From contig NZ_QYUL01000003.1 of assembly GCF_003590795.1 (NCBI RefSeq), forward strand, positions 248,001-312,000: a DNA stretch of 64,000 bases, in the 5' to 3' direction. Source of the DNA: Azospirillum cavernae. GTDB taxonomy: Bacteria; Pseudomonadota; Alphaproteobacteria; Azospirillales; Azospirillaceae. The translations under genes were made by a program, and so were the position numbers. This document shows positions 1 to 26,688 of this stretch, in pieces (position 1 is the first letter of the stretch; each line of letters begins with the position of its first letter). A model generated the notes under the pieces. It saw only the letters and a program-made list of their open reading frames with translations. It was not told where the DNA came from and searched no databases.

Positions 1-374
1 GGCGTCGATCAGGGCGCGACGGCGGCTGAGCGGTTGGGTGGGGTCGAGCGGGACATAGACGCAGCCCGCCTTCATGACCCCGACCATGGCGGCGAGCGCG
101 CCGCGCTGGCGGCCCATCATCACGCCGACGCGGGTTTCGCGCGCCAGCCCCTCGCGGGTCAGCCATTGGGCGATGCGGTTGGACCACAGGTCGAGCGCGC
201 GGTAGCTGGTCGATCCAACCTCATCCACCAGGGCCGGGGCGTCGGGACGCCGGGCGGCCCAGGCGGCGACGCGCGAGACGATGGTGTCGGTCGATGGGGC
301 GCTGGCGGCGGCGGTCAACGGAACGGGGGCCGCCGTCGGCTTGGCGCTGGCGTCAAAGACGAAATCGGCGATCC

Positions 375-378
<4 letters not shown>
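1..378 (-). CDS. Non-ribosomal peptide synthetase, N-terminal part of an adenylation domain (runs off left edge)
   Basis: The gene starts with ATG at 376-378, and this ATG overlaps the TGA of the upstream megasynthase (ATGA). The 126 visible codons are open to base 1. The product opens MRIADFVFDASAKP, has an Ala/Pro/Thr-rich stretch, and then reads as the beginning of an adenylation domain: RRPDAPALVDEVG, followed by YRALDLWSNRIAQWL and the A2-type motif KAGCVYVPLDP at about residues 104-114. Such domains activate an amino acid as the aminoacyl-AMP and load it on a downstream carrier protein. There is no condensation domain before it. The preceding gene ends in an unpaired C domain, so the two proteins together would make one split C-A module. 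The overlap implies translational coupling in the same operon. Substrate and downstream domains lie outside the window. Confidence 0.85.
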
Positions 379-17398
<17,020 letters not shown>

Positions 17399-17402
<4 letters not shown>

Positions 17403-20400
17403 AACCAACCCTCCTCACGACCAGCGTCTTCTTCGGCGCTCTGTTTCTTAAAATCCGGTTCTGGCGGCGTTTCCACCGCTAGCAGTCGGGCCAGCCCGGC
17501 CACGGTGCCAGCCCGGAACAGCGCGCTGGCCGCCACCTCGCAGCCCAGCCGCGTCCGCAGCCGGGTGGCGATGCGAACGGCGATCAGGGAATCGCCGCCC
17601 AAGGCCAGAAAATCATCGTCCGGGACAACCTGCGGCACGCCCAAAACATCGCGCCACACGGCGGCGATCACCGCCTCCGTCGCGCTGACCCCGATCACGG
17701 GCGCGTCTGGTGCGGTCGAAATGGCGCTGTCCGTCGCGACGGACGTCACGGTCCCCGGCTCGATCCACAGCCGCACCGGCGCGAAGGGATAGCCCGGCAG
17801 AGTCGCCCGCCGTTGCGAGCCGCCCGCCGCCGCCCGCCGGTCGATGCTTCCGCCCGCCACCCAGACGCGCCCCACAGCGGTCAGCAAGGCGGCGTGGCCG
17901 TCGCCGCCGTCCAACGGTTGGGCGGGGATGGCCTGGTTTTCCGGCGCGCCCGCGCCGCGCGCCAAGCGGCTCAGCGTCACGCCGGGACCGGCTTCGATCA
18001 GCAGACGGGACGGGTCGGCGTCGATCAGGCGGCGCAGCCCGTCGGCGAAACGCACGGTTCCGCGCAGATGGCGCGCCCAATAGGCGGGGTCGGTCGCTTC
18101 GTCCGCCCGCAGCCAATCGCCGCTGACGTTCGACAGGATTGGAATGGTCGGGGCCGCCAGCGGGGCGCGCGCCAGCTCCTCGGCGAAGGCGTCGAGGATC
18201 GGCTCCATCAGCGCCGAATGGAAGGCGTGCGACACCGCCAGCCGCCGCGCCGGTTTGCCCAGCGCCGCGACCATCTGGGCCAGCGCGGCGATCTGCGCCT
18301 CGTCGCCCGCCGCGACGCATTGCCGGGGGGCGTTGACCGCCGCCAGATCGGCGCCGCATTGGGCGAGCAGCGGCAGAACCTCGGCCTCCGGCAGCGAAAT
18401 CGCCAGCATCGCCCCGCGCGGGGCCGACGCCATCAGCCGCCCGCGCGCCGCCACCAGCCGCAGCGCGTCCTCGAACCCCATCACCCCGCTCAAGGACGCG
18501 GCGACATACTCGCCCACGCTGTGGCCGATCAGGGCGTTTGGCCGGATGCCGAGGGATTCCAGCGCCTTGGCGGTCGCGTATTCGGTGACGAACAGGGCCG
18601 GTTGGGTCAGCAGCGTTTCCGACAGCGCCGCCGTGGCCCGCGCGTCGGCGGGATCGGCCAGCAGCAGGGCGCGCAAGCCCTCCGCCGGGCCGCCGCGCAA
18701 AATCCGGTCGGCCTCGTCGATCACGGCGCGGAAGGCGGGAAGGGCGCGGTGAAGGTCACGGGCCATCCCCGCCTGTTGCGCCCCTTGGCCGGGGAAGAGA
18801 AAGGCGGCGGCGACGCCGCCCGGGGCTTCGCCGTTCAACAGCCCGCCCGCTTTGCCGCCCGCGCGCAACGCCTCGGCGGCTTCGGCGGGGGTGGCGGGGG
18901 TGGCGGCGACGACGGCGCGGCGACAGCGCAGGGGGCGGCGGCGGGCCAGCGTTGCGGCGGCGTCGGCCAGCGGGACGTCGTGCGCGGTCAGGTGATCGGC
19001 CAGACGGTCGGCCAGTTGGTCGCGGGCCTCGGGCGTGGCGGCGGACAGGGTCAGCAGCACGGGGCCGGGGGCGGGGGCCTCCGCTGGTGGTTGGACCGGC
19101 GGCGCGGCGGCGAGGATGGCGTGAATGTTGGTGCCGCCCATGCCAAAGCCGCTGACCCCCGCCAGACGCGGGCGATTTGCCGGGCCGGGGAAGGGTTCGG
19201 CGTGCGCGTTGACGCGGAACGGCCCCTCGGCGAAGGGAATGCGCGGGTTGGCGTCGGTGAAGCGCGCGGTGGGCGGGACCACGCCATGCTCCAGCGCCAG
19301 AGCCGCCTTGACAAGCCCGGCCATGCCGGATGCCGCGTCGAGATGGCCGATGTTGCCCTTGACCGACCCCAGCAGCGCACTGCCCGGCGCGCCGCCGCGA
19401 TAGACGAGGTTGAGGGCCGTGACCTCGATGGGATCGCCCAGCAGGGTGGCGGTGCCATGCCCCTCGACAAAGCCGATCTGGTCGGGCGTGACGCCCGCAT
19501 CCTCCAGCGCCGCCGCGATGGCGCTCGCCTGCCCATCGACGGAGGGGGCGGAAAAGGCGGCCTTGCCCGCCCCGTCGTTGGCGATGCCGACGCCCTTGAT
19601 GACGGCGTGGACGCGGTCGCCATCCTCCAGCGCGTCGTCCAGCCGCTTCAGGACCAGAACGGCGGCCCCGGCCCCGGCCACCACGCCGTCGGCCCCGGCG
19701 TCGAAGGGACGGCACTCCCCAACGCGCGAGGCGATGCCGCCGTCGGCGTGGATGTGGCCAAGGGGGGAGAACATGCCCAGCGACGCGGCGCCGGCCAGCG
19801 CCACCCGGCAGCGCCCGGCCCGCAGGGAATCCACCGCCGTCACCGTCGCCGACAAGGCGGTGGAGCAGGCGCTGTTCACCGTCATCGCCGGGCCGGTCAG
19901 CCCCAGCTTGTAGGCGATGCGGGTCGCCGCGAAATCCTTGTCGGCCCCGACGACGGTGGAAAAGCGGTCGGTTCCACCGGCGAAGCCGATGCGGTCGCGC
20001 AGATTGTCCACCAGATAGCTGTTGAAGCCGACCCCGGCGAAGACCCCGACCGGCCCGTCGCTGTCCGGCTCGCAGGCGGCGTCTTCCAGCGCGTGCCACG
20101 CCAGTTCCAACAGGATGCGTTGCTGCGGGTCAATCTCCGCCGCCTCGCCGTGGCTGTAGCCGAAGGGCTGCGGGTCGAAGCGGTCGGTTCCGTCGATGGC
20201 GGCGTGGGCCGGAACGAAATCCGGGTGATCGACCAGGGCGGCGGGCGCGCCGTTTTGGCGCAAGGTCGCGGGATCGAAGCGGCGGACGCAGTCGGCTCCC
20301 GCCATCAGTACATCCCAAAAGGCGGCGCGGTCGGACGCGCCGGGGAAGCGGAAGGCCATGCCGACGATGGCGATGGCGCCATCGTCGGCAGCCGCCCGGC

Positions 20401-22294
20401 GGCGGGCCTTGCGGCGCGGCGCGGTCGTCGTGGCGGCGCCGCCCGACAGATGGCGGGCCAGCGCGGCGACGCTGGGAAAGCGGAAGAGATCGACGGCGCT
20501 CAGCCGTTGGCCGGTGGCGTCCTCAATCGCGATCAGGGCGCGGGGGACATGCAGGGAATGCGCGCCCATCTCGAACAGATTGGCCCCGACATCCACCGTC
20601 GGACGGCCCAGCAAATCGGCCCAGACGGCGGCGATGCGGCGCTCCAGCGATGCGGCGTCCAGAGTCGCGGTCGGTTGGGGAGCCGTTGCCGGAGCGGTTG
20701 CCGAAACGGCGGGCATCGGCAGCGCCTTGCGGTCGATCTTGCCCGAGGGCAGGGTCGGCAGGCTGTCCAGCGTCAGAATATGGGCGGGAACGGCGGCGGC
20801 GGGGAGCCGTTCGCCCAGCCAACGGCGCAAAGCATCCAGATCCGGCGCGCCTGTGACATCGCCGGTGATATGGGCGACCAGCGCCGCGCCGCCCGGCGCG
20901 TCCTCCCACTTGCCGACGCTGGCGGCGGTGACGCCGGGGAAGGCGCGCAGGGCGGTTTCGACCTCGCCCAACTCGATCCGCTGGCCGCGAATCTTCACTT
21001 GATCGTCTTGTCGGCCCAGGAAAGCGATCTGGCCATCGGGCAGCCAGCGGGCCTGATCGCCGGTGCGGTAAAGCCGCTCGCCGGGCGCGCCGAAGGGATC
21101 GGCGATGAAGGCCTGGACCGTCGCCTCCTCCATCCCAAGATAGCCGAGCGCCAATCCGGCGCCGCCGATGCACAGCTCGCCCGCCTCGCCAACCGGGACG
21201 CGGCGCAATTGATCGTCCAAAATGCGGACGCGGCAACCGGGCAGCGGCGCGCCGATGGGAATGTCGCGGTCGGTCGCGGTCGGATCGGCGCGCCAGCCGG
21301 TCGCGTCCACCGTCGCCTCCGTCGGGCCATACATGTTGAAGACGGCGACCGGCCCCAGCGCCGCGTTGATGCGGGCGGGCAGATCGGGCGGCATCCGTTC
21401 GCCGCCTAACACGACGCGGCGCAGGCTGGGCAAACCGCCCGGCGGCGGGCGGCGCAACAGCGCCTCCATCTGCGAGGGCACAAAATTCAGATGGGTGACG
21501 CCGAAGCGCGCCGCCTGTTCCCAAAAGGCGGTCGGATCAAGCAGGGTGTGGCGGTCGGGCAGCCACAGGGTTCCACCGGCGCAGAGCGGGAAGAACATCT
21601 GTTGCAGGAAGGGGTCGAAGGCTAGAGTCGATCCCGCGCACAGGACCTCGTCGCCGCTGACGCCGAACCACGCCATCATCGACAGGATGCGGGCGGACAA
21701 GGCGCGGTGCGGCAGCGCCACCGGCTTGGGCCGCCCGGTCGAGCCGGAGGTGTGGTAGAGCGCGGCGACCCGATCCGGGTCGGCGACCCCGTCAGCGGTG
21801 AGCGGCGGGTGATCGCCTGGATCATCATCCAGATTCAGAACTGGAACTTCGTCGCCGAACAGCGCGCGGGTGTCGTTGGTGGCGAGGATCAGACGGCAGC
21901 CCACCCCCTGCGCCATCGCGCGCAGCCGTTCGGCGGGCAGGGCCGGGTCCAGCGGCACGACCACCCCGCCCCATTCGAGAATCGCCAGAAACCCTACGGG
22001 AATCGCCAGATCGGCCACCGCGCACAGGCCGATGGGCGCGCCGGGGGGAAGCCCCGCCGCCGCCAGACGGGCGGCCCAGCGTCCGACCCGCTCGTCAAGC
22101 GCGCGGTGGCTCAGGCGCCGGGTTCCGTCCCGCTCCAGCACGGCGAGGGCGTCGCCACGCGCGGCGGCGGCGTTGATGCAGACGGCGCTCAGCGGGCGTT
22201 CGCCAATTCCCGGCGGCAGGCTCGCCCCGTCTTCCCACGACGTGGGGGGAAGGGCGGCGGCGGGTGACTGTTCGGGCGATGTCGCGTCGTGCAC
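17399..22294 (-). CDS. Hybrid NRPS/PKS initiation protein: A-PCP-KS-AT-ACP
   Basis: This is the first enzyme of the assembly line, 1631 residues from the GTG at 22294. AGAGAG lies a few bases upstream; an in-frame TTG at 22378 would add 28 residues that look unlike protein. An adenylation domain (about 40-510; HTSGSTGRPK, YRTGDQARW) feeds PCP Ser 580 in an unusual MGAHSLH context. A ketosynthase follows (Cys 810 in NSACSTA, His 946 in EGHGTAT, His 984 in GNIGHLD). Next is an acyltransferase (Ser 1259 in GHSVGEY; HAFH ending at His 1359, the signature of malonyl-CoA specificity), and then a carrier (Ser 1569 in GGDSLI) with a short charged tail. With no ketoreductase it should extend an aminoacyl or acyl starter by one malonate and leave a beta-keto group. 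The A-domain pocket reads D-P-Q-N-V-G-M-V-D-K, which matches no code I know. The next gene begins with a docking domain that would receive this C-terminus. Confidence 0.9.
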
Positions 22295-22762
22295 GGAGCC
22301 ACTCTCTGGGCGATTTGCCTGTTCCGATGCACGGCATAAGGGAATTTTGTGGAAACATAAAGCGAGAAATAGTGACAAAATCCATACAGCGTGGATGTTA
22401 TCTTGCTAGAAAATAAAAATGAAATTCATGTTTCTTGCGTAAAATAGAGCCGCATCTCGCTATGGATACAGCCAGAAATCATAGATTGCTGTTTGCCGCC
22501 TAAGCCTCTTGCGCCAGTAACCTACGAGTGAATGCCGAAATGATTGGATGGCTGACTGTTGCGCTCACGCGCAAACGCCCAAAACGGCGCGGCAACCATG
22601 CGAGGTAAATTTTATTCGATAAATATTATATCGAGCAAAAGTCATTCAAGAAATTCGTTTTAAGTGTGCCTTTGTCGGCGCTGCTGTATGATCGGACGCC
22701 CCCAATCCGGCGCCCGAATCCAACGGGGACGCTGGCAGGACCTTCGGAAACGGAAGCGAAGC
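22295..22762. promoter_or_regulatory. AT-rich divergent intergenic region between the NRPS/PKS operon and the SulP gene
   Basis: This 468-bp gap is markedly more AT-rich than the surrounding genes, especially 22310-22470 and 22605-22670. That composition fits back-to-back promoters for the leftward NRPS/PKS operon and the rightward transporter gene. I see no convincing ORF in it. No clear -35/-10 pair could be assigned by eye. Confidence 0.5.
22616..22634. promoter_or_regulatory. Candidate operator: TCGATA-N7-TATCGA inverted repeat
   Basis: This is a perfect 6-bp inverted repeat (TCGATA, 7-nt AT-only spacer, TATCGA) in the divergent promoter region. It lies 129 bp before the SulP ATG and 322 bp before the NRPS start. 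The symmetry and position suggest a regulator site. Which regulator binds, and which gene is controlled, is unknown. Confidence 0.3.
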
Positions 22763-25006
22763 ATGAGCAAACCCAGGGATGAGGCGTTGTCCACCGGGCG
22801 GGATCGCTGGCGGGACGAGCTGTTTGGCGGGTTGGTCGGCGCTTTGTTCGTCATGCCGGCGGTGCTGGGCTGCGGCATCGTCGTGTTTCAGCCGCTGGGG
22901 GCGGGCTTTCAATCACTGGGCATCCAAGCGGCCTTCGGCGCGACCATTGTCGCGGCCCTGCTGCGCGGCCTGATCGGCGGGCGCGGCTTGCAGATCAACG
23001 CGCCGCGCGCCACCCAGGCGGCCTTGCTGGGCGGGTTGCTGGTTCAGGCCGGTCAGGCGGCGACGGCGGGGGGCTACAGCGTTCCGCCAGCCCCGATGAT
23101 CGCCATCATTTTTTTGGCCCTGGCGGTGGCCGGGCTGTCGCAGATGGCGCTGGGGCTGTTGCGGTTGGGCGACGTCCTGAAATTCATTCCCCAGCCGGTG
23201 ATCGCCGGGTTCGTCAACGGCTTCGCCCTGGTCATCCTGTTTCAGCAACTGCCTTATCTTCTGGGACTGCCGGACGGCGCCGGGCTGCTGGCGTTCCTGA
23301 AGGGGAACGCGGCGATCACGCCGGGCGCTTTGGCGCTGGGCGCGCTGGCGGCGGTTGGCGTCTGGCGGTTGGGGGAACGGCGTTCGGTCGTGCCGGGGCC
23401 GTTGATTGGGCTGGTGGGTGGAACGCTGGTCTACCAACTGTTGACCCATCTGTCGGACGGCGCGCTGCCGCTGGGGGCGACGGTGAAGGCGCCGCCGCCC
23501 GGCCTGCCGCTGTCCTGGGCGCTTCCCAGCGTCGGCGAACTGGTCGGCCATCCGGTGTTCGCGGCCATGGCGCCGTCCATTCTCATCACCGGCCTCACCC
23601 TTGGCATGGTGTCGTCCATTCAGTCGTTGTTGAGCGCGGCGGCGGCGGACGCCCTGCTGCGGTCGCGCCACGACAGCAGCCGCGAGTTGCTGACCCAAGG
23701 CGGGGCCAATCTGTTGTCGGCGCTCGTCGGCGGGACGGTCACGGGCGGCTCGCCGCTTTACACCCGCGTGGCCATCCACAACGGCGCGCGGACGGAGCGC
23801 GCCAACCTGTTTGTTGGATTGGCGTTGCTGGCGGCGGCGCTGGGGCTGGCGCCCCTGCTGGAACTGGTTCCCGTGTCGGTGATGGCGGGCATGGTGATCG
23901 TCACCGTGCTGCGGCCCGACGATTGGACCATGCAGCTTGTCACCCTGTTGCGGCGGCGGCAGGTTCCGCAGGCGCGGGCCGAGCTGGTCCAGAATCTCGC
24001 CATCGTGGTGATTGTCGCCGCGCTGGTGGCGACCACCGACGTGTTGGTCGCGCTGACCGTCGGCATGGGGGCGAGCGTCATCGTCTATCTGCGCCGGGCG
24101 GCGGTGTCGGTGGTGCGGCGCGCTTACCGGGGCGACCGGGTTCATTCGCAAACCGGACGGTCGGACGCCGACATGGAGCGGTTGGAGCGGCATGGCGGCG
24201 TCATCGCCGTGATGGAGTTGCACGGCCCGGTGTTTTTCGGGTCGGCGGAAAATCTGGCGAGTCAGGCCGAAGAGCTGGCAGAAGGCAGCGAAACGCTGAT
24301 TCTCGATTTGTCGCGGGTCAATGATGTGGAGAGCACCGGCGTTCTGGTGTTGCGCCGCCTGGACGAGCGGTTGACGCGGGCCGGGATCACGCTGTTGCTG
24401 GCGGGCATGTGGAAGGGGCGGGGCCTGCGCGTCCTGCTGCGCGACATGGGCTATTCCATGCCGGAGGAGGAGGGGCGGGTTCACGGTGATTTGGAAACAG
24501 CGCTGGCGGCGGCGGAAGACCAGCTTCTCAAACGGTTGGCGGGCGGCAATGAGGAGGAATGCGAGTTGCCGCTCTCCGAACATCCCAGCCTGTTGGGGCT
24601 GACGCGGGCGCAGTTCGATTTGCTGTCCTTGACCACCCGCCGCCTGACCTTCGCGCCCGGCGACCGCATTCTGACCGAAGGATCGACCGACGACAGTCAG
24701 TTCTTTCTGGTCAAGGGACGGGTGCGGGTTGAACGGCGCCAGCCGGGGGAGGAGCACAGCGTGCGCATCGGCAGCATCCGGTCCGGCGCCATCTTCGGTG
24801 AAATGGCTCTGTTGACCGGCGAGCCGCGCTCCGCCGATGTGGTGGCCGACAGCGAGGTGGTGTGCCACGAACTGACCGCCGAGGACATCGCCATGCTGGA
24901 CAATCTGGATCCGGCGATTTCCTTCATCCTGCTGCGCAACGTCGCCATCGAGGTGACGCTGAAGGTCCGCCGCATGTCGCGCACGGCCTCGCTCAGCGAC
25001 GCCTGA
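22763..25006 (+). CDS. SulP-family anion transporter with STAS and cyclic-nucleotide-binding domains
   Basis: The protein has 747 residues from ATG 22763. The open frame extends upstream, but that Arg/Cys-rich stretch is not protein-like. Residues about 15-430 carry many hydrophobic segments typical of SulP/SLC26 inorganic-anion permeases of the inner membrane. A STAS domain follows (about 465-570; VFFGSAENL, then LDLSRVNDVESTGVLVLRRL). The C-terminal 130 residues form a cNMP-binding/CAP-effector fold (FFLVKGRVRV, then IFGEMALLTGEPRSADVVA). The family moves sulfate, bicarbonate or related anions; the substrate cannot be read from sequence. The added domain suggests direct gating or modulation by a cyclic nucleotide, although no cyclase gene is nearby. 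The gene converges on the ATPase/GNAT gene with only 12 bp between the stops. Confidence 0.9.
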   Translation: MSKPRDEALSTGRDRWRDELFGGLVGALFVMPAVLGCGIVVFQPLGAGFQSLGIQAAFGATIVAALLRGLIGGRGLQINAPRATQAALLGGLLVQAGQAATAGGYSVPPAPMIAIIFLALAVAGLSQMALGLLRLGDVLKFIPQPVIAGFVNGFALVILFQQLPYLLGLPDGAGLLAFLKGNAAITPGALALGALAAVGVWRLGERRSVVPGPLIGLVGGTLVYQLLTHLSDGALPLGATVKAPPPGLPLSWALPSVGELVGHPVFAAMAPSILITGLTLGMVSSIQSLLSAAAADALLRSRHDSSRELLTQGGANLLSALVGGTVTGGSPLYTRVAIHNGARTERANLFVGLALLAAALGLAPLLELVPVSVMAGMVIVTVLRPDDWTMQLVTLLRRRQVPQARAELVQNLAIVVIVAALVATTDVLVALTVGMGASVIVYLRRAAVSVVRRAYRGDRVHSQTGRSDADMERLERHGGVIAVMELHGPVFFGSAENLASQAEELAEGSETLILDLSRVNDVESTGVLVLRRLDERLTRAGITLLLAGMWKGRGLRVLLRDMGYSMPEEEGRVHGDLETALAAAEDQLLKRLAGGNEEECELPLSEHPSLLGLTRAQFDLLSLTTRRLTFAPGDRILTEGSTDDSQFFLVKGRVRVERRQPGEEHSVRIGSIRSGAIFGEMALLTGEPRSADVVADSEVVCHELTAEDIAMLDNLDPAISFILLRNVAIEVTLKVRRMSRTASLSDA

Positions 25007-25018
25007 CCAGCGGCTTCG

Positions 25019-26632
25019 TCACACCAGTTCCGCCGCTGCGGCCTGTTCCACTTGCGGGTGGTCGCTTTGGCGGCGGGCTTGCGCGGCGCTTGTGGCGGTC
25101 GGCAGGCGGCGCCGTTCCTGGCGCGCCCAATCGACCTCATTCTTCGCGGTCAGCACATAGGCCAGCAGATCACGGCCAAACTCCGAGGCGACCTTGATGT
25201 CGTCCTGGTTGACCGCCGCGCCGTTGAGATATTGCAGCCGCAGCGCGTCGCAGCCATCCACCTCGAACAACAGACCCGCGAAGAAAAAGCCGAACGCCTC
25301 GAACCCCTTGCACAGCACCGCCGTCATCGGATCGGACAGCGGCAATTCCAGATAGACGCAGGCGTAACCGTGGCGGCACAGAGTCCGCAACTCCTCCTGC
25401 ACCCGCTTCAGCACGTCCGATCCATAGGTGCGCACGGTCAGAAAGGCGCGCCCGACATCCTGTCGGGCCGCGACATCCAGCGCGGTGGAACGCCCCCGCA
25501 AACCATGCAGGGACAGATGCGGCGGCGGCGCGTCGATCCGTCGGTTCATGCCGCCGCGCTGGACGATGGCGTCCATGATCGCGCGGTGGTGCGGCGGCGC
25601 GTGGATGCTGCGATGGGGTTCATCGTTGGTCCGCAGATAGAAAAGGACCGCCGACCGCCGGTCAGCGACCGGACCATCGCTGATTTTGCGGAAAATCTGG
25701 GTGGCCGGGGTGAAGGCGAGCAAAAAGCCGGTCTCGAAACCGCCCAACGCCAGATTGCCCTTTTGCGTGAAGGTGTGGACGGCGACCGCCTCGCTGTAGA
25801 GGCCGAAATAGCGACGGCTCTGGGCCAGATCGCGCATCGCGTCCTTCATCCGCTCGAACAGCCGACGCCCGCGATAACGGGGATCGACCGCCGCCATCGC
25901 GGTTTCCCCGGTGGTCGAGGCCGGTCCATGCAGCAGCATGGCGAGATGCCCGACCACCTCGTCAGCCTCGTTCACCGCGATCAGCGAGACCAGCGTGCCG
26001 CTGGCCAGCATGGCGACGATCCGTTCGGGGTAATAGACGAACTCCGACCCATAAGTGTAGCCGTAGGAGCGGTACATCAGCCGCGACAGCGACGGGGCGT
26101 CCGCCGCGTCCAGCGGGCGCAAGGTCACGGAATCCAGGGCGCGCGGCGGCTCATCCGCTTCCGGGTTGGCGTCGTCGAGCGGCCTCCGACCGGGTGGGGT
26201 GCTGAGAGTGCGCGCCACCTCCAACCGCTTGCCGCCCCGCCCCAGATTGCGGAAGGCGACGCGGTGGGCCAGATTGGCGGGCAGAAAGGGTTGAAAACCA
26301 GCGCGTTCGCCATTGTCACCACCAAGCACCCCATCCTGGACGCCCCTGGATGGGGTGTTGAAGGCGGCGGGCAGGCCCTTGTCCTCAATGGCGAAGACCA
26401 CCTGATCGGGACGTTTGGTCAATTCGGCGGTGTATTCGCCGGTTTCGCCGGGATCGAAGGCGGTGCGGATGACGTGAAGCGCCACCTCCTCCACCAGTTG
26501 GCCGAGCGGCGGCAGATCTTCGGGGCAATCGACGCAGCCGCTGGCCGCCTGCATCATGAAGCGCTGCAAGGCCGGAACCGCCGCCGGATCGGCGGGCAGG
26601 GTCACGCGGGCGAGAAGGCGATCAGTGCTCAC
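25019..26632 (-). CDS. Fusion of HATPase (anti-sigma-like) domain with GNAT acetyltransferase domain(s)
   Basis: The protein has 537 residues and starts at GTG 26632. Residues about 1-145 resemble the RsbW/HATPase_c_2 kinase fold: an N-box-like stretch LVEEVALHVI, then VVFAIEDKGLPAAF as the D-x-G box. Residues about 170-310 form a GNAT domain (VTLRPLDAADAPSLSRL, acetyl-CoA loop VDPRYRGRRLFERM). The C-terminal part (about 390-500) looks like a second, degenerate acetyltransferase-like fold (YACVYLELPLSDP, GFEAFGFFFAGLL). Biochemical role unknown: the first domain would bind ATP and could phosphorylate or sequester a STAS-type partner, and the second could acetylate an amine. It is the last gene of a unit with the chemoreceptor (56-bp gap) and the binding protein, so a link to sensing or motility is possible. 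It also faces a gene encoding a STAS domain. Confidence 0.75.
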   Translation of the reverse strand: MSTDRLLARVTLPADPAAVPALQRFMMQAASGCVDCPEDLPPLGQLVEEVALHVIRTAFDPGETGEYTAELTKRPDQVVFAIEDKGLPAAFNTPSRGVQDGVLGGDNGERAGFQPFLPANLAHRVAFRNLGRGGKRLEVARTLSTPPGRRPLDDANPEADEPPRALDSVTLRPLDAADAPSLSRLMYRSYGYTYGSEFVYYPERIVAMLASGTLVSLIAVNEADEVVGHLAMLLHGPASTTGETAMAAVDPRYRGRRLFERMKDAMRDLAQSRRYFGLYSEAVAVHTFTQKGNLALGGFETGFLLAFTPATQIFRKISDGPVADRRSAVLFYLRTNDEPHRSIHAPPHHRAIMDAIVQRGGMNRRIDAPPPHLSLHGLRGRSTALDVAARQDVGRAFLTVRTYGSDVLKRVQEELRTLCRHGYACVYLELPLSDPMTAVLCKGFEAFGFFFAGLLFEVDGCDALRLQYLNGAAVNQDDIKVASEFGRDLLAYVLTAKNEVDWARQERRRLPTATSAAQARRQSDHPQVEQAAAAELV

Positions 26633-26688
26633 GGCGTTCGACCTTATAAGGAGGCGGATGGGCAGCCTGTGCGTCGGCGGTGGGCGCG

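Noticed and set aside
22295..22378. N-terminal extension of the initiation NRPS/PKS to a TTG at 22378
   Set aside because: The added residues lie in AT-rich intergenic DNA, a TTG start without a ribosome site is unlikely, and GTG 22294 gives a normal A-domain N-terminus.
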